64,000 bases of DNA from Rothia similimucilaginosa (GCF_029850875.1 NZ_JAOVAM010000001.1:364400-428399); one strand, 5' to 3'. Shown: positions 19,327-28,989, counted from the first letter of the stretch. Program-made: numbers and translations. The notes: generated by a model not told the origin, from the sequence alone.

Positions 19327-19373
19327 AAGGCGGATGCCCCACCACCTGCAGAAGGTGGCGGGGCATCCGCCTT
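19327..19373. terminator. Bidirectional terminator between the mscR operon and the MFS gene
   Basis: AAGGCGGATGCCCC pairs with GGGGCATCCGCCTT around a smaller inner stem (CCACC/GGTGG), with T on the right and A on the left, between convergent genes. Confidence 0.85.
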
Positions 19374-19383
19374 TACACATGCT

Positions 19384-21003
19384 CTAATTGCGTTCCAGCT
19401 GATCCCAAGGAGCCAGCTGCTCCTCACGCTCCTTACGCCACAAATAGCCAAACAAATGGCCCAAGGCAAAATACAGAGTCGCAATAATCACCGGAACCAT
19501 AAACGCATTACGGTAATACGGAGCATCGCCCATATAGCCGCCCCACATGCTACCCAACGCCATACCAATGCCCAGCATCGAACGGGTAAAGAAGCTCGCC
19601 TGAGCATCCGAAATATGCTTGATCGAACGGTTCAACGACAGCTCCTGACCGGCAAAAGCCACACCCAGCGCCACACCGCAGAACACCAAAGCATAGAAAA
19701 TCGTGGACGTATCATCACTCGCCGGCAGATACAGGGCACCCATAATGAGCAGAACGCCGCTCACCAACCAACCATGCCACGGGTTTATCGAACGGGCGCC
19801 CAAAGCCACGGGCAAAGACACGAGCGCCATCGCGCCGGTACCGGTCGCAACCATCGCCATGAACAGGTTCATCGAACCATGAATCAGCGAGAAGCCCAGC
19901 AGACCCGAACCGACCGCACCCATATTCGCGCCCAGCAGCACCAGACCCAGGATCAGCACCACCGTCTGCTTATTCGGGCGGACCAGGTTCTTTGGCGAAG
20001 ACATGCGAATACGCGAAATATCCGGCATCCACCTCGGCGCAGCCAGAACCACAGTGAACAGCAGCGCATCCAGAATCATAGTGATCCAGAAGCCCGCATA
20101 CTCATGATTCGGGGTGATATATGCATCGCCCAGCCACACCAGCAGAGCAGCCAGCGGGTGCATCGACAGGGTCGCCGTCGTACCCCAAGAAGTAGCTGTC
20201 GACAAGCGAACATCAGTGTACTTATAGTTGCGGCGGTACAGCGACTCCAACGCAAACGGCGTCCACGGCGGAGTCGTAAAACCCATCGCCACGCAAGAGA
20301 GCGCAGTGTACATCGTACTCACGTTATTCGGGTCAACCGTCAAACGCCAACCAATGACCAACATATTCAGCACCGCAGCAATATTCAGCACCGACGTAAT
20401 CGCCAGCAACGCCCTCAAACCCAGGGCACGCACCAGCATCGGGCCGAGCATAACCTGGACCGAATACGCACTAGCAAACGCCGCCACCGCATAGCCTCCA
20501 TCATGCACACTACCCAGGTGGCTCGCCAACAGAATATACAGCGCAAACGCCGAAGAAGCCGCCGGAATGTGCAACAGAATCGTCAACACATTACGGGGAA
20601 AACCCTCATCACGGAGCACACCGCGCAGATGGTAACGCTGCTCCTTACCGTCACGCAGGAACAACGCCCAATGCTGACGCAAAATATCCGGCAACGAGGC
20701 GTTCGTATTAACCTCATCCGTAGCCGCCACCGGTCGCGGCGGCAACTCCTGCAACACGTGGTCGTTACTGCGCACCACATCCGTCAGGGACGTACCCGGA
20801 ACCGTAGGAATACCCGTACCCGAAGCACGCAACTTATCCGGCAAATCGGAGGCGGGTGTCACCTTCATGGTGCGCGGAGGAACCTCCGGCGCAGATGCCT
20901 TAGCGCGCGCATCAGCCGAAGGTTCCACACGATACGTTGAGCTCGGGTCCCTACCCTGAGATGTCGAGGTCATCATCTCTTTCACGAATAAACCGCCGGA
21001 CAT
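19384..21003 (-). CDS. Major facilitator superfamily transporter
   Basis: An inner-membrane secondary carrier with about 12 hydrophobic segments in 539 residues; the substrate is unknown. The first roughly 140 residues are hydrophilic and Ser/Pro/Asp/Arg rich, an unusually long cytoplasmic tail for an MFS protein; the membrane part begins near VLTILLHIPAASSAFALYILLASH. The start is uncertain: ATG at 21003 has no ribosome site, while an ATGATG at 20976 lies next to GAAAGAG. It converges with the mscR operon and lies 32 bp downstream of the sbcC stop, so it may be read through from sbcDC. Confidence 0.85.
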   Translation of the reverse strand: MSGGLFVKEMMTSTSQGRDPSSTYRVEPSADARAKASAPEVPPRTMKVTPASDLPDKLRASGTGIPTVPGTSLTDVVRSNDHVLQELPPRPVAATDEVNTNASLPDILRQHWALFLRDGKEQRYHLRGVLRDEGFPRNVLTILLHIPAASSAFALYILLASHLGSVHDGGYAVAAFASAYSVQVMLGPMLVRALGLRALLAITSVLNIAAVLNMLVIGWRLTVDPNNVSTMYTALSCVAMGFTTPPWTPFALESLYRRNYKYTDVRLSTATSWGTTATLSMHPLAALLVWLGDAYITPNHEYAGFWITMILDALLFTVVLAAPRWMPDISRIRMSSPKNLVRPNKQTVVLILGLVLLGANMGAVGSGLLGFSLIHGSMNLFMAMVATGTGAMALVSLPVALGARSINPWHGWLVSGVLLIMGALYLPASDDTSTIFYALVFCGVALGVAFAGQELSLNRSIKHISDAQASFFTRSMLGIGMALGSMWGGYMGDAPYYRNAFMVPVIIATLYFALGHLFGYLWRKEREEQLAPWDQLERN

Positions 21004-21035
21004 GCTACAACAGCAACCCGGAAGCGAATTTATGC

Positions 21036-24000
21036 CTAATAGGAGTTTACCCTCACCGACGAGCCGTTCTGACCCTTTTCAACCACAATCTGGGCGGGAA
21101 TACGGTTCTTCATCTCCTCCACATGCGAAATCAGGCCAATAGTGCGTCCACTATCACGCAGGGACTCGATCGTGCCCATCACCAGGTCCAAGGTTTCAGC
21201 ATCAAGCGTTCCAAAACCCTCATCAATGAAGAGGGTATCCAACTCGATACCGCCATTATTCGCTTGAACAACCTCAGCCAAACCCAATGCCAACGACAGC
21301 GATGCCAAGAACGACTCACCACCGGACAGCGAGGACGCCTCACGCGGCTCACCCGTCCAAGTGTCAGTAATCTCAAGGTTCAGGCCCCCACCGGAACGGC
21401 TACCCTTCGCACGGTGATCACTAAACACCATACCGTAGCGGCCCTCACTCATACGATCCAGATGCAGCGACGCCGACTGCAGAATACGCTCAAACTCAGC
21501 ACCCAGCACATAGCTGACCAGGTCAACCTGATGCTCATAACCACCCAGAGTGTCACCGCGGGCAGCCGCCGCCAGATTAGCCAGCATCTGCGCACGGTCA
21601 TAACGCTGCGCCGTTTGCGCACGGAACGCCGCATACTCGCCACGAAGCACCTGCAAAGAACGCATCACGCTCTCCCGTTCACCCTCACGAAGAGTCAAAC
21701 GGTGCGCCGCCGCACGCAACTGCTGAACCTGCTCACGCACACCCTGCAGATCATCCGGAGCCTGCTCACCAGCGGCAACACGCGCCACCACCGCAACAAT
21801 CGCCTCTCGACCAAAGCCCTCAAGGAGGCAGGCATGCTCCAACTCATACGTGGCAACAGCCTGCTCCAGCGCATCAACACGCTCGGGAGTACGCACCGCT
21901 GCCTGCACCAGCTCAGCGCTCTCAAACGAAGACTCAGCCAGCAGACGCTCAGCCTGCGCCGCAGTCAAAGCATGACGCTCACGGTCCTGGCCCAACAGCA
22001 ACACCGCACGAGCAAGACGCTGATGCACCGCACGGTAGCTTTCCACAGCCTCAACACGCTGCGCAAAACCCACCGCCGCACGAGCAGGCAGCAACTCAAC
22101 CGCAGCTGCCTCACAGCGCGCCACAGCGTCACGGTGACGAGTCTGAGCCTCAACCGCCGCACCCTCGATGGTGCGTAGCGCCTCCTGAGCCTTCTGCTGC
22201 TCGGCCCGCACCCGCTCTACCCTCACCAGCACGCCGTCACGCGCGGTCACACGTGACTGAGCCTGCGCGAGGCGGGTCTGTGCCTGCTGCAGCTGGGTGG
22301 CAGTCTGCTCAATATCGCACTCGCCCTGAGCAACCAGGGTCTCGTACTGGGTGCGGGCGGCGGCAAGCGCCTCGGAGGCTTCCTGGTGTGTCCTGCTCGC
22401 CCGGTTCTTAGCCAGTTCGTGGGTGCGCGCCTGCTTGTGGGCCTTGTCTTCACGTTCCTTGGCGGCATCCAGGTCGGCGCGCTCAACCAGCTGCTCGCCC
22501 TCGGCAATCTGCGCTGGGGCAGGGTGCTCCACCGAGCCGCAGACCGCGCAGGGTTCACCGTCCTTGAGCTCGCGCGCTAGCAGCGAGGATGCCTGGGCAA
22601 GGCGCAGCACCTGCAGGTTCTTGAACTCCTCCGTCACGGCGAGCGCCTGCTGAGCCGAAGCCTGCCACTTTTCCAGTGCCTTCTGCTCAGCGGCGGCGGT
22701 GCGGTTGATCTGTTTCTGGGCCGCGGCGACCGCGGCAGAGGCGGCATCCAGCTTTTGCTGCATCTGCTGAGCGGCGTCATGCTTTTGCTGCGTCTCGGTG
22801 ACCAGGTGCGCAGCGAGGGTGTGTTCCTGGTCGGCGGTGCTGTATCCCGCGAGTTCTTCGGCGAGCTGCCCGGCTTGGGCGGTGAGGTCACTCAGTGTCT
22901 TTTCGGCACGCGACTTGTCCTGTTCGAGGGAGTTAGCTTGCTTCAGCAGGGCGGCTGCGGCGGCTTCCTCCTCGGTAAGCTGCGCGTCCTTCTGCTGCAG
23001 GGCGCGCAGGGTGTCGAGGAGCGCCTCGAGCTTGGGTTCCTGTTCGGCGGGCTCAAGGGAAGGGAGTGCAGCGAAGATCGTCTCCTCGGGGAAGTTTACC
23101 TCCGGCGAAATGTCATGGTCGCGCAGTGCCGCAAGCAGGGCGTTGCCGTTCTCCTCCAGCACGGCAGCACAGGTTGTCTGCTCCTGCTGGCGGGCGGCGA
23201 GCGCCTGAGATTCGGCATGGACCTGCGCGTACTGTGTGTACAGGGGTGCGGCGGCACGTGCCTGCGCCAGCTCTTCACGCTGCGCCTTGTACTCGTCAGC
23301 GCGTTCGGTCAGGCGGATGCGGCGCTCGCAGAGCTGCTCGTATTCACGCCAGTCGGCCCGTAGCTGGGCGCGTTCGACGAGCAGGCGGGTGTTCCGGTCG
23401 GCTTCGTCGGTGAGGCGCTGCTGTTCCTGCTTTTCGCGCGCGGAGGTTTCTCGGGCGCGTTCTACCCCGCCGGCGACCCATGCGTCGAGGGTTTCGGCGG
23501 TGATGTTCTCAGCGGTGAGCTGTTCGGTAGTCTCCACCTCCGCTGAGCCTTCGGTATCCGCTGAGCCTTCGGTAGCGGCACCCTCCCCTGCAGCATCTTC
23601 AGCATCCGGATCCGCAGCATCCAGTAGCGCCTGCAGGGCAAGCATTTCTACACGCGCACGTTCAAGGTAGCCGCGCTGGGTATTTTCGTCCTGGGCGACT
23701 TCCTGCTGGGCGGTTTTCGCTTCTTCCGTGAGCGCGGTGAAGAGCTGCTCGTAGTGTTCGACGGGGAACATCTTTTTGAGCAGTTCTTTGCGTTCTTTGG
23801 GCTTGGACTTGAGGAATTGCGCGAACTGACCCTGCGGGAGGAGCACAACTTTGAGAAATTGTTCTTTGGTCAGGTGGGTGCGTTCGGCGATGGTGCGGTT
23901 GACTTCGGCGACGCTGCTAGAGATGGGGGTCCAGGCTTTTTCGTCAGCGGGGTCGGCGCCGGGTGCGAGTTCGGCAAGGGTTGCTTTGGCGCTTTCTTCA

Positions 24001-24335
24001 CGCATCTGGCCTTTGCGGGCGCCTCGGGTGATGGGCTTGTTGTAGGCGGGGGTGCGGTCGATGCGCAGGCGCTTGCCGTGGAGGGTGACGTCGACTAGCA
24101 CGCGCGGTTTGGCGCCGCTGTGTGCGGCGTAGGTGGAGTGCAGCTTGGCGGATTCACGGTCGCTGCTGGTTTCGCCGTAGAGGGCGTAGCAGATGGCGTC
24201 GAGGATGGTGGTTTTACCGGCACCGGTGGGGCCATTGAGTAGGAATACACCGGCGTTGTTGAGGGTGTCGAAGTTGATTTCTTGGCGATTGGGGTATGCC
24301 ATGAAGGCTTCGAATTCGAGGCTGTGCAGGATCAT
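21036..24335 (-). CDS. sbcC: SbcC: SMC-like exonuclease subunit (Rad50 homologue)
   Basis: ATPase subunit of the SbcCD nuclease that opens hairpins and processes double-strand ends. Walker A NGPTGAGKTT is at residues 34-43. Long Ala/Glu/Gln-rich coiled coils flank a zinc hook CAVC near residue 594. The C-terminal head has the signature SLSGGESFLASLSLALGL near 1010 and Walker B TLFIDEGFGTLD near 1036. The 1099-residue length is normal. Its start overlaps the end of sbcD by 4 nt (ATGA type), so the two subunits are coupled. Confidence 0.96.
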   Translation of the reverse strand: MILHSLEFEAFMAYPNRQEINFDTLNNAGVFLLNGPTGAGKTTILDAICYALYGETSSDRESAKLHSTYAAHSGAKPRVLVDVTLHGKRLRIDRTPAYNKPITRGARKGQMREESAKATLAELAPGADPADEKAWTPISSSVAEVNRTIAERTHLTKEQFLKVVLLPQGQFAQFLKSKPKERKELLKKMFPVEHYEQLFTALTEEAKTAQQEVAQDENTQRGYLERARVEMLALQALLDAADPDAEDAAGEGAATEGSADTEGSAEVETTEQLTAENITAETLDAWVAGGVERARETSAREKQEQQRLTDEADRNTRLLVERAQLRADWREYEQLCERRIRLTERADEYKAQREELAQARAAAPLYTQYAQVHAESQALAARQQEQTTCAAVLEENGNALLAALRDHDISPEVNFPEETIFAALPSLEPAEQEPKLEALLDTLRALQQKDAQLTEEEAAAAALLKQANSLEQDKSRAEKTLSDLTAQAGQLAEELAGYSTADQEHTLAAHLVTETQQKHDAAQQMQQKLDAASAAVAAAQKQINRTAAAEQKALEKWQASAQQALAVTEEFKNLQVLRLAQASSLLARELKDGEPCAVCGSVEHPAPAQIAEGEQLVERADLDAAKEREDKAHKQARTHELAKNRASRTHQEASEALAAARTQYETLVAQGECDIEQTATQLQQAQTRLAQAQSRVTARDGVLVRVERVRAEQQKAQEALRTIEGAAVEAQTRHRDAVARCEAAAVELLPARAAVGFAQRVEAVESYRAVHQRLARAVLLLGQDRERHALTAAQAERLLAESSFESAELVQAAVRTPERVDALEQAVATYELEHACLLEGFGREAIVAVVARVAAGEQAPDDLQGVREQVQQLRAAAHRLTLREGERESVMRSLQVLRGEYAAFRAQTAQRYDRAQMLANLAAAARGDTLGGYEHQVDLVSYVLGAEFERILQSASLHLDRMSEGRYGMVFSDHRAKGSRSGGGLNLEITDTWTGEPREASSLSGGESFLASLSLALGLAEVVQANNGGIELDTLFIDEGFGTLDAETLDLVMGTIESLRDSGRTIGLISHVEEMKNRIPAQIVVEKGQNGSSVRVNSY

Positions 24336-25513
24336 GCGTTGTCCTTGTGGCTTGTGATGTGGTCGTTGAGGGTGGTGATGACGTCGCGTTCTTCGTTGGT
24401 GAGGGAGCGGTTGCGTACGTATTGGTGGAATTGGTCGAAGACGTCCACGGGGTTGTCGTCGCGGGTGGGTGGTGCGGCGGCGGGTTTGTCGGCGGCGGGT
24501 TGTGTGCTGCGGTAGCTGAAGTGGGAGATAGTTTCGTAGCGGCTGCGTAGGCGGTCGACGGCACCGACGGGTAGGGTGTCGTCGGTGAGTTCGATGCGGC
24601 AGTAGTAGCCCTGCTCGTAGTCGGTGTGTTCTGGGCTATTGAGTAGCTGTTCCATGGTGCCGCGCAGGGTTTTCATGTGTACGCGGGTTGCCCATTCGTG
24701 ACTGCTGATTGTGGGTTCTTCACCGGGGTTGAGTTCGATGAGGTAGGCGCCGTTGCGGTTGTGTTCTTCGCTGAATGAGAAGCCGAGCGGGGAGCCGCTG
24801 TAGCGGATGGTATGGGTGACGGGGTAGCGCTTATGGATGTGGCCGAGGGCTACGTAGTCGAAGCCGTCGAAGAGGGAGGCGGGTACCCAGTCGATGCCAC
24901 CGACGCTGATGTCACGTTCGGAGTCACTGCGGGGTGTGGTGTCTGCGCTGCCGGTGGTGTCGCTGACGGTTGCGTGGCTCATGACGATGATGCGGTCGGC
25001 GCCTTCACCGCGGGCGTGACGTTCTGCGGCGTCGGTGCGGATGGCGTCGGTGACGGCACCGAGGACGGCGTGATGGGTGGGGTCTACGCCGAGGGCGGTG
25101 GCATGGAGGCGCGGCGCGAGGTAGGGGATGGCGTAGACGTGTACGCGCAAGGTGCCGTCAGTGAGTTCGACGGGGCGGGTGGCGTCTTCGAGGGTGGTGC
25201 GCAGGTGCACGCCGGAGGCTTCAAAGAAGGCGGCGCCGTAGCTAAGCCGGCGGAAGGAGTCGTGGTTGCCGGAGCTGAGGATGACTTGCACGCCGGCGCG
25301 CATGAGGCGGGTGAGTGCTTGGTCGAGCAGAGTGGTGCTTTCGGCGGTGGGGATAGTGCTGTCATAGACATCGCCGCTGATGAGGAGAGTATCAACGCCT
25401 GCGGCGTGCACGTAGTTGAGCAGTTCGTCGATGAACTGCTGGTGTTCGCGGGTAAGGGGGCTGCGGTGGAAGGTGCGGCCGAGGTGCCAGTCGGAGGTGT
25501 GCAGAATCTTCAT
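24332..25513 (-). CDS. sbcD: SbcD: nuclease subunit (Mre11 homologue)
   Basis: Metallophosphoesterase subunit of SbcCD, with Mn2+-dependent nuclease activity. The phosphoesterase motifs are in order: MKILHTSDWHLG (D8 and H10), LLISGDVYDS, LSSGNHDS, MSHATVSD and ALGHIHKR. I start at the family-conserved MKILHTSDWHLGR; an ATGATG at 25537 adds 8 residues and has GAGG at 8 nt, so it could be the true start. About 393 residues, normal for the family. Translationally coupled with sbcC. No LexA-type box is obvious upstream. Confidence 0.95.
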   Translation of the reverse strand: MKILHTSDWHLGRTFHRSPLTREHQQFIDELLNYVHAAGVDTLLISGDVYDSTIPTAESTTLLDQALTRLMRAGVQVILSSGNHDSFRRLSYGAAFFEASGVHLRTTLEDATRPVELTDGTLRVHVYAIPYLAPRLHATALGVDPTHHAVLGAVTDAIRTDAAERHARGEGADRIIVMSHATVSDTTGSADTTPRSDSERDISVGGIDWVPASLFDGFDYVALGHIHKRYPVTHTIRYSGSPLGFSFSEEHNRNGAYLIELNPGEEPTISSHEWATRVHMKTLRGTMEQLLNSPEHTDYEQGYYCRIELTDDTLPVGAVDRLRSRYETISHFSYRSTQPAADKPAAAPPTRDDNPVDVFDQFHQYVRNRSLTNEERDVITTLNDHITSHKDNA

Positions 25514-25600
25514 GGTTTCAGTATCGCACTGCATCATGTTTTGCGCCTCACAGTTCGTCATTCAGGGGTCAGAGCCCCACAACGGCGCTGGTACTCAATC

Positions 25601-25680
25601 CACGGCGTAGGTGCTCATGCGGAGCGGGGGCTCCGTCCGCAAGACATCCCGCGCCGCAGAGGGGACACTCCCCCGCGAGC
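25601..25680. repeat. Intergenic repeat family A, copy 1
   Basis: ACGGCGTAG, a CATGCG box, the core GCGGGGGCTCCGTCC, then GCGCCGCAGAGG and CCGCGAGC. Further copies at 26905-26985 and 27119-27198. It lies between sbcD and the ADP-ribosylglycohydrolase-family gene. Confidence 0.65.
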
Positions 25681-25744
25681 GTAAGCACGAAACCGCCCGA
25701 TACATCCCCCAGTGCATCCTAGCTACCCGTGGGATAATCACCCT

Positions 25745-26890
25745 ATGAGTTTTTCTTCTGTTGAGTTCACACATGCACCTGAGGTTTCGGCTAAATTTGG
25801 GGGCAGAGTGCGTGGTTTGTTGTATGCGTCTGCGTTGGGTGATGCGTTGGGGTACCCGTTGGAGTTGTTGTCGGCGGAGCAGGTTGCGGAGCACGACCCT
25901 AAGCCGTGGGATTCGGCGTTTGGTGAGTTACTGGTCAGTGATGATACACAGCTGACCTGTTTCACTCTGGACGCTTTGACAGAGGTTTTGGAGTGGAATA
26001 ATGAGGGTGCGGCGGCGGATGAGTTAGCGTGTCTGTGGTTGGCATATTTGCGGTGGTTCCGCGGTATTGGTGGGGCTCTGCCGGAGTCTGCACCGTTTTC
26101 GTTGGATCGTGAAATCGATGGTTCGTCGGAGCTGACGGCTCATCGTGGTCCGGGTGCGGCGACGTTGCGGGCGTTGGGTTCGGGTGAGATGCAGTTGGTA
26201 TCAAAGTCGTTGAATCCTGATGCTTTGGGTAGTGGCGCATTGGTACGTTCGGCGGCGTTGGGTGTGTTGCCGGTAGCGCAGGAGCGTACGGTGGTTTTGT
26301 TGGCGGTGCGTGCGGCAGCATTGACACATGGGCATCCGGAGGCGTTGGCTTCGGCGGCGGCGTATGCGTTGCTGGTTCGTGACCTGTTGGCGTCTCCGTC
26401 TGGCACATTTGGTGCGTTATTGGAGGCGGCGCGCCGTGTGGTTTCGTGGTGTGGTTCAGTGGCGGCGGATGATTCGATTCCGGGTGATGCTTCGCGTACG
26501 GCGGCGGCGTTGAGTCGTGCCATCGAGCTGCTGGAGGGCGGTACGGTACCGGTTCCGGAGGCTGTGGCGGAGTATTTTGGTACGGGGTGGACAGCGCCTG
26601 AGCTGTTGGGGGTGGCGTTCTGGTGCTCGGCGGATGCCGCGAAGAGTCTACCAGCTGATGCTGACGATGCGACGGTGCGTGGTGCCCTGTTTGACGGGTT
26701 GTGCCGTGCGGTGTCGGTGGATTCCGATTCTGATTCGGTGGGTGCGATGACGGCGGCGTTGTGGGCGGCGGCTGGTTTCCCGGTGGGGGGCGATGAGGCT
26801 GATGCTTGGTCGGAGGCGCTGGGTCGTGTGCGTGGTTTGGATCAGGTGGAGGCGGTGGCAGAACGCTATCTGCACCAGCTGGGACTGTAG
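25745..26890 (+). CDS. ADP-ribosylglycohydrolase family protein
   Basis: Member of the DraG/ARH fold family, which removes ADP-ribose from proteins or hydrolyses related ADP-ribosyl compounds using two Mg2+ ions. The ATG at 25745 gives 381 residues. Near the N-terminus are GLLYASALGDALGYPLE and then SDDTQLTCFTLDAL, which correspond to the conserved GxxxGDALG and DDT metal motifs; later motifs (LTAHRGPGAATLRAL, LTHGHPEALASAAAYA) are also typical. The C-terminal metal motif is degenerate or hard to see. Codon use favours T-ending codons compared with the lpd or kgd regions. It stands alone between copies 1 and 2 of repeat family A. The natural target is unknown. Confidence 0.85.
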   Translation: MSFSSVEFTHAPEVSAKFGGRVRGLLYASALGDALGYPLELLSAEQVAEHDPKPWDSAFGELLVSDDTQLTCFTLDALTEVLEWNNEGAAADELACLWLAYLRWFRGIGGALPESAPFSLDREIDGSSELTAHRGPGAATLRALGSGEMQLVSKSLNPDALGSGALVRSAALGVLPVAQERTVVLLAVRAAALTHGHPEALASAAAYALLVRDLLASPSGTFGALLEAARRVVSWCGSVAADDSIPGDASRTAAALSRAIELLEGGTVPVPEAVAEYFGTGWTAPELLGVAFWCSADAAKSLPADADDATVRGALFDGLCRAVSVDSDSDSVGAMTAALWAAAGFPVGGDEADAWSEALGRVRGLDQVEAVAERYLHQLGL

Positions 26891-26904
26891 CGGCGCTAAA
26901 CCTC

Positions 26905-26985
26905 AACGGCGTAGCGGACATGCGCAGCGCGGGGGCTCCGTCCTCAAGGCGCTCAGCGCCGCAGAGGGGGCACTCCTCCGCGAGC
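26905..26985. repeat. Intergenic repeat family A, copy 2
   Basis: Closest to copy 1: ACGGCGTAGCGGACATGCG, core GCGGGGGCTCCGTCC, then GCGCCGCAGAGGGGGCACTC and CCGCGAGC. It begins about 15 bp past the stop of the ADP-ribosylglycohydrolase-family gene. Confidence 0.65.
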
Positions 26986-27051
26986 ATTGTCCGCAAGCTG
27001 TCTTATGAACCCTACCCGCACGAATATCCTTCGCGACCTAATGTAGACATA

Positions 27052-27085
27052 GAAAGGGCTCTCCGGTATATCGGAGAGCCCTTTC
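27052..27085. terminator. Bidirectional terminator between repeat copies 2 and 3
   Basis: GAAAGGGCTCTCCG pairs with CGGAGAGCCCTTTC around GTATAT. It lies between the convergent ADP-ribosylglycohydrolase-family gene and sigA. Confidence 0.8.
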
Positions 27086-27118
27086 TGTATGTGTTAGAAC
27101 TAGCGAACCTGAACCTAG

Positions 27119-27198
27119 ACGGCATAGCGGGCATGCATAGCGGGGGCTCCGTCCTCGAAGCGCCTCCAGTCGCTGAAGACGAGCATCGTCCGCGTGCC
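27119..27198. repeat. Intergenic repeat family A, copy 3 (diverged)
   Basis: ACGGCATAGCGGGCATGC and the same core GCGGGGGCTCCGTCC, after which the match fades. It lies about 50 bp past the end of sigA. Confidence 0.5.
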
Positions 27199-27250
27199 GG
27201 TCATGCGGAGCTGTACCGCGAGCGGGAACCTGTGCACCGTTATCGGAGTA

Positions 27251-28597
27251 CTAGTCCAGGTAGTCGCGCAGTACCTGCGAACGCGACGGGTGACGGAGCT
27301 TAGACATGGTCTTGGACTCAATCTGACGGATTCGTTCGCGGGTCACGCCGTAGACCTTGCCGATTTCGTCGAGGGTCTTGGGCTGGCCGTCGGTCATGCC
27401 GAAGCGCATTGCGACCACGCCGGCTTCACGCTCAGAGAGGGTGTCGAGCACGGAGTGGAGCTGTTCCTGCAACAGAGTGAAGGACACTGCGTCTGCGGGT
27501 ACGACTGCTTCGGAGTCTTCGATGAGGTCGCCGAATTCGGAGTCGCCGTCTTCACCGAGGGGGGTATGCAGGGAGATAGGTTCGCGGCCGTACTTCTGGA
27601 CTTCGATGACCTTTTCGGGGGTCATATCGAGTTCCTTGCCGAGTTCTTCGGGGGTGGGTTCGCGGCCGAGGTCCTGGAGCATCTGGCGCTGCACGCGGGC
27701 GAGCTTGTTGATGACCTCTACCATGTGCACGGGGATGCGGATGGTGCGAGCCTGGTCTGCCATTGCGCGGGTGATGGCCTGACGGATCCACCAGGTTGCG
27801 TAGGTGGAGAACTTGAAGCCCTTGGAGTAGTCGAACTTTTCGACAGCGCGGATGAGGCCGAGGTTGCCTTCCTGGATGAGGTCGAGGAAGAGCATGCCGC
27901 GGCCGGTGTAGCGCTTGGCGAGGGAGACAACGAGTCGCAGGTTGGCTTCTAGCAGGTGGTTTTTGGCTCGCTTGCCGTCGTGGATGACCCAGCGCAGGGC
28001 TTTTTGGAGGTCTTTGTCCATGTCGGGGTTTTCGGCTAGCTTGTGTTCGGCGTAGAGGCCTGCTTCGATTCGCATGGCGAGGTCGACTTCCTGCTGTGCG
28101 TTGAGCAGGGAGACTTTGCCGATTTGCTTGAGGTAGTCCTTGACGGGGTCAGCGGTTGCGCCGGGGGTGACGACGCGCTGTGCGGGTGCGTCGTCTTCGT
28201 CGTTTGCGGTGAGGACGAAGCCCGAGCCCTTGGCTGCTACTGCTTCTGCGGCCTTCTTTTCTTCTATTTTGGCTGCGGTTTCTTCGTCTTCTTCGTCGAT
28301 TTCGTCTTCGCCGTCGGTGGTTTCGAGTTCTTCGTCGAGTCCGAGGTCGAATTCGTCATCGTCGCTCTTTTTGCGGCGGCCACCGGTCTTTCGCTTGGTT
28401 GCGGTTTTGGTGGTAGTTTTGCGGGTGCGCTTGGGCTTGTCTGCCTCGGTTTCGGCGGTTGCACCGGTGGTGTCTTCGGTTGCCGCTGCGGCTTTGGTGG
28501 TTGCCTTCTTGGTGCGGGTGGTCTTGGTGGTGGTTTTTGCGACAGTTTCTTCGGTTGCGTCGCCGGTCGCGGTCTTCTTGCTGGTTGCAGGTGCCAC
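27251..28597 (-). CDS. sigA: Principal RNA polymerase sigma factor (SigA/RpoD/HrdB)
   Basis: Housekeeping sigma-70. The 448 residues comprise a Lys/Thr/Ala/Glu-rich N-terminal region (about residues 1-130, the variable region 1.1 of actinobacterial principal sigmas), region 1.2 ([16 protein letters not shown]), region 2 with [19 protein letters not shown] and the -10-reading [13 protein letters not shown], region 3, and region 4.2 ([21 protein letters not shown]), ending RDYLD. The GTG start follows AAAGGG. The 392-bp upstream region carries a SigA-like promoter (28794-28822) and a SigH/SigR-like promoter (28708-28733). DUF4192 and PAC2 genes follow it upstream on the same strand in the usual actinobacterial neighbourhood. 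Confidence 0.97.
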   Translation of the reverse strand: MAPATSKKTATGDATEETVAKTTTKTTRTKKATTKAAAATEDTTGATAETEADKPKRTRKTTTKTATKRKTGGRRKKSDDDEFDLGLDEELETTDGEDEIDEEDEETAAKIEEKKAAEAVAAKGSGFVLTANDEDDAPAQRVVTPGATADPVKDYLKQIGKVSLLNAQQEVDLAMRIEAGLYAEHKLAENPDMDKDLQKALRWVIHDGKRAKNHLLEANLRLVVSLAKRYTGRGMLFLDLIQEGNLGLIRAVEKFDYSKGFKFSTYATWWIRQAITRAMADQARTIRIPVHMVEVINKLARVQRQMLQDLGREPTPEELGKELDMTPEKVIEVQKYGREPISLHTPLGEDGDSEFGDLIEDSEAVVPADAVSFTLLQEQLHSVLDTLSEREAGVVAMRFGMTDGQPKTLDEIGKVYGVTRERIRQIESKTMSKLRHPSRSQVLRDYLD

Positions 28598-28707
28598 TAG
28601 AACCCTTTCTGGCTTGTGGTGGGGTGCTTTGTCTGCAAAACACCTAAGACCCTGTCAAGTCTGCGCTGGCGTCCTCGGTCAGGGTGTTTGCTGCGTTTGT
28701 CCGGTTT

Positions 28708-28733
28708 AACGCTGTGGGGGCGGGTTTTATTCC
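28708..28733 (-). promoter_or_regulatory. SigH/SigR-type promoter upstream of sigA
   Basis: Minus strand: GGAAT (28729-28733), 18-nt spacer, GTT (28708-28710) followed by AAA. This fits the SigR/SigH consensus GGAAT-N18-GTT. The family's own sigma factor is encoded at 58893 in this window. Confidence 0.6.
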
Positions 28734-28793
28734 GCGTGCGTTGGGCGGTTTGCAGGGTTCCGTTGCTCGTTGTGTAGAGCGGTTTGAGGGCGC

Positions 28794-28822
28794 GTTGTAG
28801 CGCATTGACTGTACGGGGTCAA
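28794..28822 (-). promoter_or_regulatory. SigA-type promoter upstream of sigA
   Basis: Minus strand: -35 TTGACC (28817-28822), 17-nt spacer, -10 TACAAC (28794-28799). It would give a leader of about 190 nt. The rest of 28598-28989 shows no gene. Confidence 0.6.
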
Positions 28823-28928
28823 TATATAAGTATTGCAGATTTTTGGTGGCTTTCAACTTGACGCGCTGTTTGGGTGGCTTGTGGACCTGGTTTTGGGTGG
28901 GTGCGGTTGTGGGAGGGAGGAATCAATA

Positions 28929-28958
28929 GGAGGGGCGTGCCCGGTGGCGCGCCCCTCC
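28929..28958 (-). terminator. Hairpin after the DUF4192 gene
   Basis: GGAGGGGCG pairs with CGCCCCTCC around a GC-rich loop; the T-run is poor. It lies about 30 bp past the stop of the gene at 28990-30855. Confidence 0.55.
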
Positions 28959-28989
28959 CCTGTTTGCACCTCGCTTTTAGGTACCAGCT

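Noticed and set aside
19456..20940. 494-codon open frame on the plus strand across the MFS gene
   Set aside because: Composition dominated by Arg/Gln/His; antisense to a clear membrane protein.
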